Position numbers and translations under genes: made by a program
DNA from: Paramagnetospirillum kuznetsovii
GTDB taxonomy: Bacteria; Pseudomonadota; Alphaproteobacteria; Rhodospirillales; Magnetospirillaceae
Direction: 5' to 3'
NCBI RefSeq assembly: GCF_003284725.1
Contig: NZ_PGTO01000008.1
Span: 62,001-126,000 of the forward strand
Length of the DNA stretch: 64,000 bases
In this document: positions 18,226 to 28,009 of the stretch, one piece after another
How the letters are laid out: each line of letters begins with the position of its first letter
Numbering within the stretch: the stretch's first letter is position 1
The notes under the pieces: generated by a model
What the model was told of the DNA's origin: nothing
The model's database searches: none
What the model saw: the letters and a program-made list of their open reading frames with translations, nothing else

Positions 18226-19020
18226 ATGACGGGTGACGATGATAACGGCGGGCGGTCCGTCGGGGGCGGGATATTATCACGCCCCGACGGCGCGACAATC
18301 GCATACCACAGTTTCGAGGGCAAAAAACCCGGCGTGGTGTTCCTGCATGGCTATCATTCCGATATGACCGGCAGCAAGGCCATGGCCCTGGAAGATCTGT
18401 GCCGAGGCCAAGGCCGCGCCTTCCTGCGCTTCGATTATTTCGGCCACGGGCAATCCTCGGGCGACGTCATGCACGGCACGGTTGGACGCTGGGCCGAGGA
18501 TGCGGTGGCGGTGATCGACGCGCTGACCGAAGGCCCACTGGTGCTGGTGGGGTCCAGCCTGGGCGGCTGGATTTCCTTGCTGGCCGCCCTGGAACGCCGT
18601 GACCGGGTGGTCGGTCTGGTGGGCGTCGCCGCCGCCCCCGACTTCACCGAGGATCTGATGTGGCAGGATTTCAGCTTCGAGCAGCGGCGCCAATTGCTGG
18701 AAAAGGGCGAGATCAGCCTGCCCAATTGCTATGAGCCGGAAAATCCCTGGCGGGTGCACCGCCGCCTGATCGAGGACGGCCGCAATCATCTGTTGCTGCG
18801 CGACGTCATCAATCTGTCCTGCCCGGTGCGGCTGATTCACGGGCAGTTGGATGCGGACGTGCCGTGGCGCACCGCGCTCCAGATCGCCGACAGCCTGACG
18901 GCGGCCGATGTGGAGATCATCCTGGTCAAGGACGGCGAGCATCGATTGTCGCGGGACGCCGATATGGAGAGGCTGCGGACCGTCGTCGACGGCCTGTTGC
19001 GGGCCATACCTGAGTCTTAG
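18226..19020 (+). CDS. Alpha/beta hydrolase, ABHD10-like
   Basis: A 264-aa single-domain serine hydrolase. The nucleophile serine lies in VGSSLGGW, the oxyanion segment in FLHGYHSDMTGSKA, an acid in GQLDADVP and the histidine in KDGEHRLS. The HGYHSDMTG and FLRFDYFGHGQS segments resemble the ABHD10/palmitoyl thioesterase group, so a thioesterase or carboxylesterase activity is plausible. It is divergent from the glycosyltransferase operon. Confidence 0.85.
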   Translation: MTGDDDNGGRSVGGGILSRPDGATIAYHSFEGKKPGVVFLHGYHSDMTGSKAMALEDLCRGQGRAFLRFDYFGHGQSSGDVMHGTVGRWAEDAVAVIDALTEGPLVLVGSSLGGWISLLAALERRDRVVGLVGVAAAPDFTEDLMWQDFSFEQRRQLLEKGEISLPNCYEPENPWRVHRRLIEDGRNHLLLRDVINLSCPVRLIHGQLDADVPWRTALQIADSLTAADVEIILVKDGEHRLSRDADMERLRTVVDGLLRAIPES

Positions 19021-19091
19021 GGGAAAGACCCTAGTTCCGCCGCCGCGAAATCCACGTTAACTTAGCGCTTGGTCAGTTTGCGGATAGGGTC

Positions 19092-19505
19092 ATGACGCGC
19101 GCGACGTTCCTTTTTTCGGTCCTGGGCCTCGCCCTAGGCGGCTGCTCCTTCGTCAGCCCCGACCTCAGTGTCGAGGCGCTGAAGGCCAACGCCGAAGCCC
19201 AGTCCATCTTCACCATTTCGGTGGCGCCGGATCAGGCCTGCGCCAAGACCGCCCGCATGCTGATGTGGTGCGCCAGCGGTCCCAATTTCCATTATCGCTG
19301 CGACGCCGCGCCGGGCGGCGCCCGCTCGGAATTGACCGGAACGCTGGAAGCCGTCTACCGCACCGAATACTTCATGGTCACCGAATTCGCCAAGGGGCCG
19401 ACCGGCACCACGGTCACCGTGCGCCAACGCAAAAGCGTCCTGGTCCACGATTATGGGCCGATCATCGAGAAGTATTTCACCAAACCCGATTGCCAGCCGC
19501 GTTAA
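19092..19505 (+). CDS. Putative lipoprotein of unknown function
   Basis: A 137-aa protein with a lipobox-type signal (SVLGLALGGC, lipidated Cys about residue 18). The mature part has four further cysteines (CAKTA, WCASGP, YRCDA, DCQPR), which could form disulfides in the periplasm. No domain is recognised. It stands alone, convergent with the 73-aa gene. Confidence 0.7.
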   Translation: MTRATFLFSVLGLALGGCSFVSPDLSVEALKANAEAQSIFTISVAPDQACAKTARMLMWCASGPNFHYRCDAAPGGARSELTGTLEAVYRTEYFMVTEFAKGPTGTTVTVRQRKSVLVHDYGPIIEKYFTKPDCQPR

Positions 19506-19507
19506 CG

Positions 19508-19729
19508 CTATTTGCGGATGGGCTTGAACATCTCGGGGTCCAGCAACATGCTGACGGCAACCGTCATGGTGCGGCCACTGCCCTGGTCGATCAGGCGGGC
19601 ATGCCGAGGGATATCGGGGTAGTCGAACAGGCGTTCCACCACCCAATCGGCACCATAGGTTCCGATCTTGCGAAAGACATCGCCGGAAGCGATTTCGGGC
19701 ACGCCCCGATTGCCGAAGAACAGACTCAT
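19508..19729 (-). CDS. Small hypothetical protein (73 aa)
   Basis: Starts at ATG 19729 with AGGA four to five bases upstream. The sequence begins MSLFFGNRGVPEIASGDVF and ends LLDPEMFKPIRK; it is soluble and reads like a genuine protein rather than a shadow. It lies downstream of and in the same direction as the MFS transporter, and its stop lies two bases from that of the convergent lipoprotein gene. Unknown function. Confidence 0.55.
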   Translation of the reverse strand: MSLFFGNRGVPEIASGDVFRKIGTYGADWVVERLFDYPDIPRHARLIDQGSGRTMTVAVSMLLDPEMFKPIRK

Positions 19730-19857
19730 ACGTCCTGGACGGCCCCAAGGGCCGCCATCGAAAATACCAGCATTTCCCAGCTGCGGATCGCTCCGCAGTC
19801 CCTGAATTCCCCGTCCCGGACGAGGGTTTACACGCTCGGAAGCTGAAAAGTCGAGAG

Positions 19858-21417
19858 CTAATGTCCGCCGCTGTCGGCGCTGGGATGGGAAACCGGCTGG
19901 AGAAGGGGCAGCAGCAGCAGCCCAAGGACGAAGACCGAGGCCATCACCATCAACGCATCGGCGAAGGCGATGGTCATGGCTTCCCGCCGGGTCAACTGCC
20001 ATAGCAGTTTGAGGGCGCCGGCCTCGGCACCGCCGCCCAGCATGGGCTCCAGATGCTCGGCGAGCCCGCTCAGCATTCCGACCGCCGCGCCGCTGGCCGA
20101 GGTCAGGCCTTCGGACAGGCGGCTCATATGGAGGTCGAGACGGTGAGTCAGCACCGTGTTGATCACCGCCAGCCCGATGGCGCCGCCCAGATTGCGCATC
20201 AGGTTATAAAGTCCCGAGGCGTTCTGGACCTGTTGCGGCGGCAGATGTCCCAGGGCCACCGCGTTGATGGGCACGAAACAGAACATCAGCGACAGCCCGC
20301 GCACCGCCTGGGGCAGGAACATCTCCCAATAGCCCCATTCCGAGGTCAGCGCCGAATTCAGCCACAGCCCGCCGCCGAACAGCGCCAACCCCATCCCCAG
20401 CATGTAGCGCAGGTCCATATGCTTGGCCAGATTGCCCGCCAGGGGCGCCGAAAGCGCCTGGAACAGGCCGGTCACCATCATGGTGGTCCCGATCTCCAGC
20501 GCCGAATAGCCGCGCACCCGACCAAGGTAGAGCGGCACGATATAGACCGACCCATACAGTCCGATGCCGATGATGAAGCTGTAAAGGCAGCCCACCGCGA
20601 AATTGCTGTCGGCGAAGGCTTTCAAATCCACCACCGGATGGGCGGCCGTCAGTTCCCGCCAGATGAAGGCCAGACCGGCCGAGGCCGAGATCAGGGACAT
20701 GATCACGATGCGCCGGTCGGTGAACCAATCGTCGCCGGGGCCCTCCTCCAGCACATATTGCAGCGAGCCGAGGAACACGGCCACCAGCAGGATTCCCGCC
20801 AGATCGAAGCCCTTCAACATGGAGAGCTGCGGCTTGTCGCGGCGCCCGAAGCTCATCACCATGGTGGCGACGACGACGCCGGGCACCACGTTGATCAGGA
20901 ACAGCCAGTGCCAGCTCCAGCTCTCGGTCAGCCAGCCGCCCAGGGTCGGGCCGATGGTGGGCGCCATGGTGGCAACAAGGCCGATCACCACGGACAGACC
21001 GGCCTGCAGCCTGGGCGGAAAGATCATATAGGTGGTGGCGAAGACGGTGGGGATCATGGCGCCGCCAAGGAAACCCTGGATCGCCCGGAAGACGATCATG
21101 GATTCGATGCTCCACGAGAAGGCGCAAGCCGCGCTGGCCACCGTGAAGGTGATGCAGGAGGCGAAGAACAGATAGCGGGTGGAGACCAGCCGGGCGGCCC
21201 AGCCCGACAGCGGAATCATCACCACCTCGGCGATCAGGTAGGAGGTCTGGACCCAACTGACCTCGTCGGCCGAGGCGGAAATGCCCGCCTGGATCTGGGC
21301 GATGGAACTGGCGACGATCTGGATATCCAGGATGGCCATGAACATGCCCAGCACCATGGACAGGAATCCGAGCCAGTCACGCAAGGTGACGACCCTGTCT
21401 TCGGGGCGGGTGTTCAT
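19858..21417 (-). CDS. DHA2-family MFS multidrug transporter (EmrB/QacA type)
   Basis: A 519-aa protein with about 14 membrane helices. DHA2 motifs include LDIQIVASSIAQIQAGI at the N-terminus and GWAARLVSTRYLF (motif A). It exports drugs by proton antiport. It follows a membrane-fusion protein gene on the same strand, so the pair forms an EmrAB-like tripartite pump that needs an outer-membrane channel encoded elsewhere. A roughly 150-bp repeat-bearing spacer separates the two genes. Confidence 0.92.
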   Translation of the reverse strand: MNTRPEDRVVTLRDWLGFLSMVLGMFMAILDIQIVASSIAQIQAGISASADEVSWVQTSYLIAEVVMIPLSGWAARLVSTRYLFFASCITFTVASAACAFSWSIESMIVFRAIQGFLGGAMIPTVFATTYMIFPPRLQAGLSVVIGLVATMAPTIGPTLGGWLTESWSWHWLFLINVVPGVVVATMVMSFGRRDKPQLSMLKGFDLAGILLVAVFLGSLQYVLEEGPGDDWFTDRRIVIMSLISASAGLAFIWRELTAAHPVVDLKAFADSNFAVGCLYSFIIGIGLYGSVYIVPLYLGRVRGYSALEIGTTMMVTGLFQALSAPLAGNLAKHMDLRYMLGMGLALFGGGLWLNSALTSEWGYWEMFLPQAVRGLSLMFCFVPINAVALGHLPPQQVQNASGLYNLMRNLGGAIGLAVINTVLTHRLDLHMSRLSEGLTSASGAAVGMLSGLAEHLEPMLGGGAEAGALKLLWQLTRREAMTIAFADALMVMASVFVLGLLLLPLLQPVSHPSADSGGH

Positions 21418-21455
21418 GGTGCAAGTCCCTCAATCGCCGGGCGCTCGCTCCGCGA

Positions 21456-21481
21456 GCTTGGCTTTCGCGCCACGCGGCGCG
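21456..21481 (+). repeat. Dispersed hairpin repeat, copy C
   Basis: GCTTGGCTTTCGCGCCACGC followed by GGCGCG, containing the palindrome CGCGCC-ACGC-GGCGCG. It is identical over these 26 bases to copy D (60618-60643) and lies in the spacer between the two efflux-pump genes. Confidence 0.7.
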
Positions 21482-21515
21482 CCGGCCCTTGGCCGCACCT
21501 CCCTTCGGTCGATCT

Positions 21516-21536
21516 CCCTCTCCCTGAGGGAGAGGG
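21516..21536. repeat. CCCTCTCCCT palindrome (common intergenic hairpin)
   Basis: The arms CCCTCTCCCT (21516-21525) and AGGGAGAGGG (21527-21536) are perfect, followed by GGCGGGGTGAGGGGG. This type of intergenic hairpin is frequent in proteobacterial genomes. It may terminate or stabilise the emrA-like transcript. Confidence 0.55.
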
Positions 21537-21568
21537 GCGGGGTGAGGGGGAAGTGTGTCCGCCCGTCC

Positions 21569-22600
21569 TCATGACGACGAATCCCGGGTATCGACCTTGA
21601 CCTCCACCGACATGCCGGGCCGCAGCATGCCCTTCAGCGCGTTGTCGTCGGCGGGCAGGATGCGCACCGGCACCCGCTGCACCACCTTGGTGAAGTTGCC
21701 GGTGGCGTTTTCCGCGGGCAGCAGGCTGAACTTGGACCCGGTGGCGGGGGCGAAACTGTCGAGGCGGCCTTGGATCACCTGGCCGGGAAAGGCGTCGACC
21801 CGGATTTCCACCTTCTGGCCCGGCTTCATGCGGGCCAACTGGGTTTCCTTGAAATTGGCGTCGATCCACACCCGGTCCAGCGGAACCACCGCCAGCAGCA
21901 TCTGACCGGGGCGCACATACTGGCCGTCACGAGCGGCGCGATTGCCGAGCACCCCATCGACGGGCGAGCGGATGACGGTGGCGTCAAGATCGCTTTCGGC
22001 CAGGGTCAGGGCGGCCTTGGCCTGCTCCATCTGGGCCTGGATCATGACCTTTTCCGAGGCCAACACCGCCAGTTGGCGCTGGGCGGCCTGCAATCCGGCG
22101 CCCGAGCCGGTCAGACCGGCCTGGGCCTTGGCGGCGTCGGCGGCGGTGATGTCGTAGCGCTGGCGGCTGACGAAGTCCTCCTTCACCAGCCGCTGGCTGC
22201 GTTCGAAATCGGCCTTGGCGCGGATGACGTCGGCGCGGGCCGCCGTGATGGAGGCGCCCGACTGGGAGATCAGCGCCACCTGCACCGCATGACGATCCTC
22301 CACCTGGATCAACTGGGCCATGCGGGCGGCGATCTGGGCGCGGGCCTCGTCCACCTTGGCGCGGTAGTCGCGGTCGTCGATGCGGACCAGCACATCGCCC
22401 TTGGCGACGGGCCTATTGTCGCCGCCGGGCAAGGACACCACATAGCCCGCCACCTTGGGCACCATGGCGGTGATGTCGCCGTCCACATAGGCGTCGTCGG
22501 TGGATTCGATCCAGCGCCATTCGGCCATCCAGCGGCTGGTGGCCCAGCCCCCCACGGCGATGACGGCAACGGCGGCGGCAAGGAGGACAGGCTTCTTCAT
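21569..22600 (-). CDS. HlyD/EmrA-type membrane fusion protein
   Basis: A 343-aa periplasmic adaptor with an N-terminal membrane anchor (residues 4-22), a lipoyl/barrel-sandwich segment (DDAYVDGDITAMVPKVAGYV), a central alpha-helical hairpin and the family motif DGVLGNRAARDGQYVRPGQ. It connects the MFS pump to an outer-membrane channel. An inverted repeat just upstream (22616-22640) suggests control by a TetR-type repressor, though no repressor gene is adjacent. Confidence 0.92.
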   Translation of the reverse strand: MKKPVLLAAAVAVIAVGGWATSRWMAEWRWIESTDDAYVDGDITAMVPKVAGYVVSLPGGDNRPVAKGDVLVRIDDRDYRAKVDEARAQIAARMAQLIQVEDRHAVQVALISQSGASITAARADVIRAKADFERSQRLVKEDFVSRQRYDITAADAAKAQAGLTGSGAGLQAAQRQLAVLASEKVMIQAQMEQAKAALTLAESDLDATVIRSPVDGVLGNRAARDGQYVRPGQMLLAVVPLDRVWIDANFKETQLARMKPGQKVEIRVDAFPGQVIQGRLDSFAPATGSKFSLLPAENATGNFTKVVQRVPVRILPADDNALKGMLRPGMSVEVKVDTRDSSS

Positions 22601-22615
22601 GGCGATGCGCCCGAT

Positions 22616-22640
22616 ACTGAACTAGACTGGACGGTTCAGT
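22616..22640. promoter_or_regulatory. Operator-like inverted repeat upstream of efflux genes
   Basis: The arms ACTGAAC (22616-22622) and GTTCAGT (22634-22640) are separated by 11 bases, ending 16 bases before the emrA-like start codon. The ATATAAACTG on the minus strand could be a -10 region overlapped by the repeat. This arrangement suits a TetR/AcrR-family repressor. Confidence 0.55.
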
Positions 22641-22665
22641 TTATATCGCAGCCATGGCGCAAGAG

Positions 22666-23070
22666 TCAACGGCGCGCATCGATTCTGACGACACGCCCTT
22701 CCCAGGCGAGGAGCCGCTCATCGGCGGTGACCAAAGCCGCGTCATGACGCAGGGCGGTCGATAGGATCAGCCGGTCGGCGGGGTCCGGGTGCAGTGCCTC
22801 CAGATCCACGGATTCGACGGCGATGCCCCCATCGACGGCAAACTCCTGGATACCCAGGGCCAGGACACTCCTTCGCCATGCGGCGGCCCCCACCCCCAAG
22901 TCAAGACGCCCCTTGCGGATCAGAATGGCGATCTCCCAGAAGGTGATGGCGCAAACCGCCAGATTATCCGCCTTATGGGCTTGATGAATATGTTCTTTCG
23001 CCGCTTGGCCCAGACCGCTGCCCTGCAATAGCCAGACAAGGGCATGGGTATCGAGAAGCGTCGGACTCAC
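22666..23070 (-). CDS. PIN-domain toxin (VapC-like)
   Basis: A 134-aa PIN ribonuclease. Acidic residues are visible in LLDTHALVW, in FWEIAIL and in DPADRLI and TADERLL, the four-acid pattern of PIN domains. I chose GTG 23070 because it overlaps the antitoxin stop (GTGA) and has GGGAGG seven bases upstream; a TTG at 23085 is in frame too. It pairs with the Phd-type antitoxin gene directly upstream. Known relatives cleave RNA. Confidence 0.85.
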   Translation of the reverse strand: MSPTLLDTHALVWLLQGSGLGQAAKEHIHQAHKADNLAVCAITFWEIAILIRKGRLDLGVGAAAWRRSVLALGIQEFAVDGGIAVESVDLEALHPDPADRLILSTALRHDAALVTADERLLAWEGRVVRIDARR

Positions 23071-23294
23071 GCCATGACCTCCCAAGCCTCGGCGGTTGGG
23101 GACATGATGTCGCCGTGAACATGGATGGAGTCCTTCATGATGCCGAACAAGCTGTCAGGCTTGCTTGACAGCGGCGCGAGTCGCGCCACGGGAACACCGT
23201 TCTTGGTGATGATGACCGACTCGCCCGTTTGAGCGACCTCATCCATCAGCTGAAGACATTTGGCCTTGAACTCGCCCGCCTTGACGATGTGCAT
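23067..23294 (-). CDS. Phd/YefM-type antitoxin
   Basis: A 75-aa protein whose N-terminus MHIVKAGEFKAKCLQLMDEV and the segment ESVIITKNGVPVARLAP are typical of the Phd/YefM DNA-binding fold; the C-terminal part (DSIHVHGDIMSP) should wrap the PIN toxin. ATG 23294 is favoured by GGAGGG four bases upstream; ATG 23306 is in frame. It probably autorepresses through the palindrome at 23311-23324. Confidence 0.85.
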   Translation of the reverse strand: MHIVKAGEFKAKCLQLMDEVAQTGESVIITKNGVPVARLAPLSSKPDSLFGIMKDSIHVHGDIMSPTAEAWEVMA

Positions 23295-23310
23295 GCGTCC
23301 CTCCATGACC

Positions 23311-23324
23311 ATGGTCGTGACCAT
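23311..23324. promoter_or_regulatory. Palindrome upstream of Phd/PIN pair, probable operator
   Basis: ATGGTC-GT-GACCAT is a perfect 6-bp-arm palindrome 16 bases upstream of the antitoxin start codon, within a larger CATGACCATGGTCGTGACC context. Such sites are the usual target of autoregulating antitoxins. Confidence 0.5.
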
Positions 23325-23344
23325 AGTATCACGGAGCGCCCCTT

Positions 23345-24376
23345 TTAAGGAATGGGCGCCTCGATGAATTCCTGGACGGCTTGATAGAGCTGTCGCCGAT
23401 TGGCCTCGAACAGCGCGGCATGACTGCTTTCGCCCACCATGACATAGCGCTTGAACGAGGCGTGGGTCAGCGTGTTGAACACCACCAAGCCCATGGCGGG
23501 CGGCGCCTCGGCATCCCATTCGCCCTGAATCACCAGCACGGGCGACGAAACCAACTCGGGATTCCAACGCGGCTTGCCCGAGGCCCAGTATTTCATGGTG
23601 TCGAGCACCACCCCGTTGGGAGCACGGACGGTTCCCGGCACCGCCGGTTCGGAATCGCTGGCCAGGGTCGTGGTCACCCAGGCATTGAACACCGATTTGG
23701 GCAGCACCGTGTCGCGTTTGTCCGCGGGCACCCCCTTCAACCAGATATCGCGGGCATGGCGGGGATCGGCGTTGCGCCAAGCGGGCACCTTCGCCATCTC
23801 GGCGCTCGACGGCGGGGCGACGTTGCGCAGCCATTGCGGCGCATAGAGGACCAGCCGCCCCACCCGCTCGGCGGAGGTCGAGGCATAGGTTCCCGCCACC
23901 GTGGCGCCCCAGGACCAGCCCACGAGAGTCAATTGCTGGGAATTACGGCGAGACAAGATGAAATCCACCGCCGAGGACAGGTCTTCCACCGCCTGGATCG
24001 TATCGACGATGGGCGCATTGGCCTCGGGCGTCTGCTTCATTTCGGGCGGACGGGTGGATTTGCCATAGCCGCGAATATCAAGGGAATAGACGTCGTAGCC
24101 CTGCTCGGCCAGCCAATCCATCCAGCTTTTGCCGTCGATGGGGAAATCGAAGGAGGAATGGGCGGGATAGGATGCGCCGTGAATGAACAGGACGGTCCGT
24201 TCCGGCTTCACGCTGTAAAGGGCCTCGGGATGCTTGTTACGGAGGTAAAGTTCCACATTCGGCTGCTTGGACGAAATCTTGAACTCTTCGCTCACCACCG
24301 TCACCGCCCAAGACGGCTGCGACAGCCCAAGACACATGCCGACCACTGCCACCAAACGCTTCAGCCCAAGCTTCAT
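23345..24376 (-). CDS. Secreted alpha/beta hydrolase
   Basis: A 343-aa hydrolase with an N-terminal signal peptide (MKLGLKRLVAVVGMCLGLSQ, cleaved after a PSWA-like site). Catalytic serine in VGWSWGAT, oxyanion HGASYPAHSS, acid in QGEWDAEAP, histidine in GESSHAALFE. It is probably periplasmic. ATG 24376 is preceded by GGGAGG. The substrate is unknown; the fold covers esterases, epoxide hydrolases and related enzymes. Confidence 0.82.
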   Translation of the reverse strand: MKLGLKRLVAVVGMCLGLSQPSWAVTVVSEEFKISSKQPNVELYLRNKHPEALYSVKPERTVLFIHGASYPAHSSFDFPIDGKSWMDWLAEQGYDVYSLDIRGYGKSTRPPEMKQTPEANAPIVDTIQAVEDLSSAVDFILSRRNSQQLTLVGWSWGATVAGTYASTSAERVGRLVLYAPQWLRNVAPPSSAEMAKVPAWRNADPRHARDIWLKGVPADKRDTVLPKSVFNAWVTTTLASDSEPAVPGTVRAPNGVVLDTMKYWASGKPRWNPELVSSPVLVIQGEWDAEAPPAMGLVVFNTLTHASFKRYVMVGESSHAALFEANRRQLYQAVQEFIEAPIP

Positions 24377-24445
24377 GTCTGCATCCTCCCGTCCGCTTGA
24401 CGGCATGATGACGGGACGGGCAGACGGAGTAAAGCCACCCTCGAC

Positions 24446-26920
24446 TTAAGTTAGACCCTCGCCAGTGGGAAGCCGGACGGTCACCGTGGTTCCCTCCCCC
24501 GGCGCAGAGGCGATCTCCATGCGGCCGCCATGCAGATCGACGAAGCGTTCCACCAGGGCCAGTCCAAGGCCGGCCGCCGGTCCGCCGCCGACCGGCACCA
24601 CCTCGGAGCGGCGACGGTAGGCGTCACCGCCGAAGATGCGGGCTTGCTCCTCGGCGCTCATGCCGGGGCCGGAATCCGTGATGGTGAAGGCGATTTCCGC
24701 CGGACGCCGCTCGGCGCCCACCCACACCTTGCCGCCCGCCTCGGAATCCTTCACCGCGTTGCCGATCAGATTGAACAAGACCTGCTTGAGGCGGCGTTCG
24801 TCGGCGACAATCCAGCCCATGTCCAGCGGGCAGTCGAATTCCAGCGACAGCTTCTTCTCGCGCACCCTTTCGCGCACCAGCCCAAGAACCGCCGACAGCA
24901 TGGGGTGGACGTCGACGGTGTCCAGTTCCAGCCGCATCTGTCCCGCGTCGATGGCGGCGAGGTCCAGGATATCGGAAATCAGCGTCTGCAACCCCTGGCC
25001 CGCCTCGGTGATGCCCTTGGCGTAATCGTGCTGGCGCTTGTTGAGCTTGCCGAAATACTCGGCCGACAGCATCTCGGAAAAGCCGATGACGGTGGTCAGC
25101 GGCTTCCGGACCTCGGCCGAGACATTGGCGATGAACTCGCTTTTCAGCATGTCGGCGGCGGCCAGGGCCTCGTTGCGCTCGCGCAGCGCTTTCTCCACTC
25201 GGGCGGTGTCGGTGACGTCCAGCCAGGTCAGCAGCATGGCCCCATCGGGCAAGGGCACCGAGGTAAAATCGACGATGGTGTCGTCGAACCGTTCCAGCCT
25301 GCCTTCACGGGGGACGCGATCATTGAACAGGGCGATCAGCCGGTCGCGCACCAGCGGCCAGTCTGAGGCGCGGTCGGGCCTGCCCTCGAAATAGGGGCGA
25401 TGCGCCTCCACCAGTTCGGCCAGATGGGGTTCGCCCGCCAGATTGGCGTCGGCCAATCCCCAGATGCGGCCGAAGGCCGGGTTGTAGAGGCGCAGCCTGC
25501 CGTCGCCCTTGAACACCGCCACGCCCTCGTGCAGATGGTCCAGGGTTTCGCGCTGCACCGCCAGCATGGTGTTGAACGAGCGTTCCAGCGCCAGGGTGTC
25601 GGTGACGTCCTCATAGGTGAAGATCAGCCCGCCATAGGGATGGGCCGAGATCATGCGGCGCAGGGTGCGGCCGTCGGGGAGGTGCAGCAGGGTCTCGGCG
25701 GCGTCGATCAGCGAGATGAAGCGCTTCAGCTCGTCTTCCTTATAGGCGCGGTAATCGGCCACCTCGGGCAACAGGCGGCGTTCGCGCAAGCTGTCTAGAA
25801 CCGCGCCATAGGTGGGCTGCGCCGCCAGCCAATCGGATTCCAACCGCCACAGCCGCATGAAGGCGGTGTTGAAGAAGGTCAGCCGCGTGTCGGTGGAGAA
25901 AATGGCGATGGCGGTGGACAGATGTTCCAGCACTTCCGCATGGGCGCTGGCGTGGCGGGCCAGTTCCGCCTGCAATTCCTCGATGCGGGTCAGGTCCATG
26001 GCGAAACCGGCGGTCAGCAACTCGCCGTCGCCGGTTTCGAAGGGGGCTTCGGTGATCTCGGTGAAACGGCGCTGGCCGCCCAGCACCAGATGGAAACTCT
26101 CCGAGCGCGGCTCGCCCGCCGCGCGGGCACGGGCGGCCAAGGCGCGGGCTTCGCGCACCGAACCGTCGGAGGCCAGTTCGATCTGCCCCGCCACCGCCGC
26201 CATCGGCGAAGCGGCATCCACCGAGCGGGCATAGGCGCGGTTCACATGGACCAGCGACAGATCGTCATCGCGCACCCAGACCGGCACCGACAACACGCCC
26301 AGCAGGCCGTCGAGCCGTTCGCGTTCCGCCGCCAGCCCGTCGATGCGCTCGGCCAGTTCCTCTTCCACCGCCGCGCCCTCGGTGACGTCGTGCATCCACA
26401 CCAGATCGGCCAGGGCGGCGCCGTCGGCGTTGGAGGCGCGCACACCGGCGGCGCGCACCCGGCGGCCGCCGTCGCGCAGGCCGACTTCCAACTCGAAGCC
26501 TTGGCCGTCCTGCCTCAATTGGCGCACCGCCAGATCCAGCCGGGCGGCATCGGCGGCGGCGAAGGATTCCAGCACATCCATGAAGGTCGAATCGGTGCCC
26601 GCATACAGCCCCAGCAGCACCGCCAGCCGCCGCGAGCAGAGTTCCCGCTCGGCGAGCCAGCCGTAAAAACCGTCGGGCGCCGCCAGCAGGCTTTCCAGCA
26701 TGCGTTCGGCGTCGGAACCGGCCTTGACCGCCTCCTTTTCCCAATTGGCCATGCGCCAGCGCAAGAATGCCAGGGCCGCCACCGCCGGAAGCAAGACCAG
26801 CAGCGCTCCGATTCCCATGGACAAGGGGTCCAGCCAAGCCGCGGGCACCGTCGCCTCCTGGGCGACGGCGGGCGCCGACAGCGAACTCAAAACCAGGACG
26901 GCCGCGATCACCGCGCGCAT
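24446..26920 (-). CDS. PAS-domain sensor kinase lacking the phospho-acceptor histidine
   Basis: An 824-aa membrane protein with a signal-like N-terminus, a TM helix near residues 32-53, several PAS-like modules (about 70-570), a HisKA-like dimerisation region and a HATPase domain. The H-box reads NVSAEVRKPLTTVIGF, with Ala at residue 602 where SHELRTPL-type kinases have His. The ATP-binding boxes look intact (NLIGNAV, DSGPGMS, AAGLGLALV). This resembles DivL of Caulobacter, which carries Tyr at this position and acts allosterically on CckA. A similar non-catalytic signalling role is inferred. Confidence 0.85.
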   Translation of the reverse strand: MRAVIAAVLVLSSLSAPAVAQEATVPAAWLDPLSMGIGALLVLLPAVAALAFLRWRMANWEKEAVKAGSDAERMLESLLAAPDGFYGWLAERELCSRRLAVLLGLYAGTDSTFMDVLESFAAADAARLDLAVRQLRQDGQGFELEVGLRDGGRRVRAAGVRASNADGAALADLVWMHDVTEGAAVEEELAERIDGLAAERERLDGLLGVLSVPVWVRDDDLSLVHVNRAYARSVDAASPMAAVAGQIELASDGSVREARALAARARAAGEPRSESFHLVLGGQRRFTEITEAPFETGDGELLTAGFAMDLTRIEELQAELARHASAHAEVLEHLSTAIAIFSTDTRLTFFNTAFMRLWRLESDWLAAQPTYGAVLDSLRERRLLPEVADYRAYKEDELKRFISLIDAAETLLHLPDGRTLRRMISAHPYGGLIFTYEDVTDTLALERSFNTMLAVQRETLDHLHEGVAVFKGDGRLRLYNPAFGRIWGLADANLAGEPHLAELVEAHRPYFEGRPDRASDWPLVRDRLIALFNDRVPREGRLERFDDTIVDFTSVPLPDGAMLLTWLDVTDTARVEKALRERNEALAAADMLKSEFIANVSAEVRKPLTTVIGFSEMLSAEYFGKLNKRQHDYAKGITEAGQGLQTLISDILDLAAIDAGQMRLELDTVDVHPMLSAVLGLVRERVREKKLSLEFDCPLDMGWIVADERRLKQVLFNLIGNAVKDSEAGGKVWVGAERRPAEIAFTITDSGPGMSAEEQARIFGGDAYRRRSEVVPVGGGPAAGLGLALVERFVDLHGGRMEIASAPGEGTTVTVRLPTGEGLT

Positions 26921-27012
26921 TGCGTCACTCTCCCCATGCCGGGGCCAAGGTGCCGCAATGGGGCGGCGGACGCAAGTGCCGTAGGGGAAGACAGGCTCGC
27001 GCCACTTAATTC

Positions 27013-27115
27013 GTCACCCCCGTGAAAGCGGGGCTCCATGGTCGGAACAGCAGAGGGCAGGCCTCGAAATCGTGCCGCCTGACACATGGATTCCCGCCTT
27101 CGCGGGAATGACGAT
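27013..27115. repeat. Pair of inverted REP-like units (REPIN-type)
   Basis: The second unit on the minus strand reads GTCATTCCCGCGAAGGCGGG (stem ATTCCCGC/GCGGGAAT, 27090-27097 and 27102-27109). The first unit on the plus strand reads GTCACCCCCGTGAAAGCGGG (from 27014), a degenerate copy facing it. The inverted pair sits between the sensor kinase and mtnP, both transcribed leftwards. Confidence 0.6.
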
Positions 27116-27121
27116 GAAATT

Positions 27122-28009
<888 letters not shown>

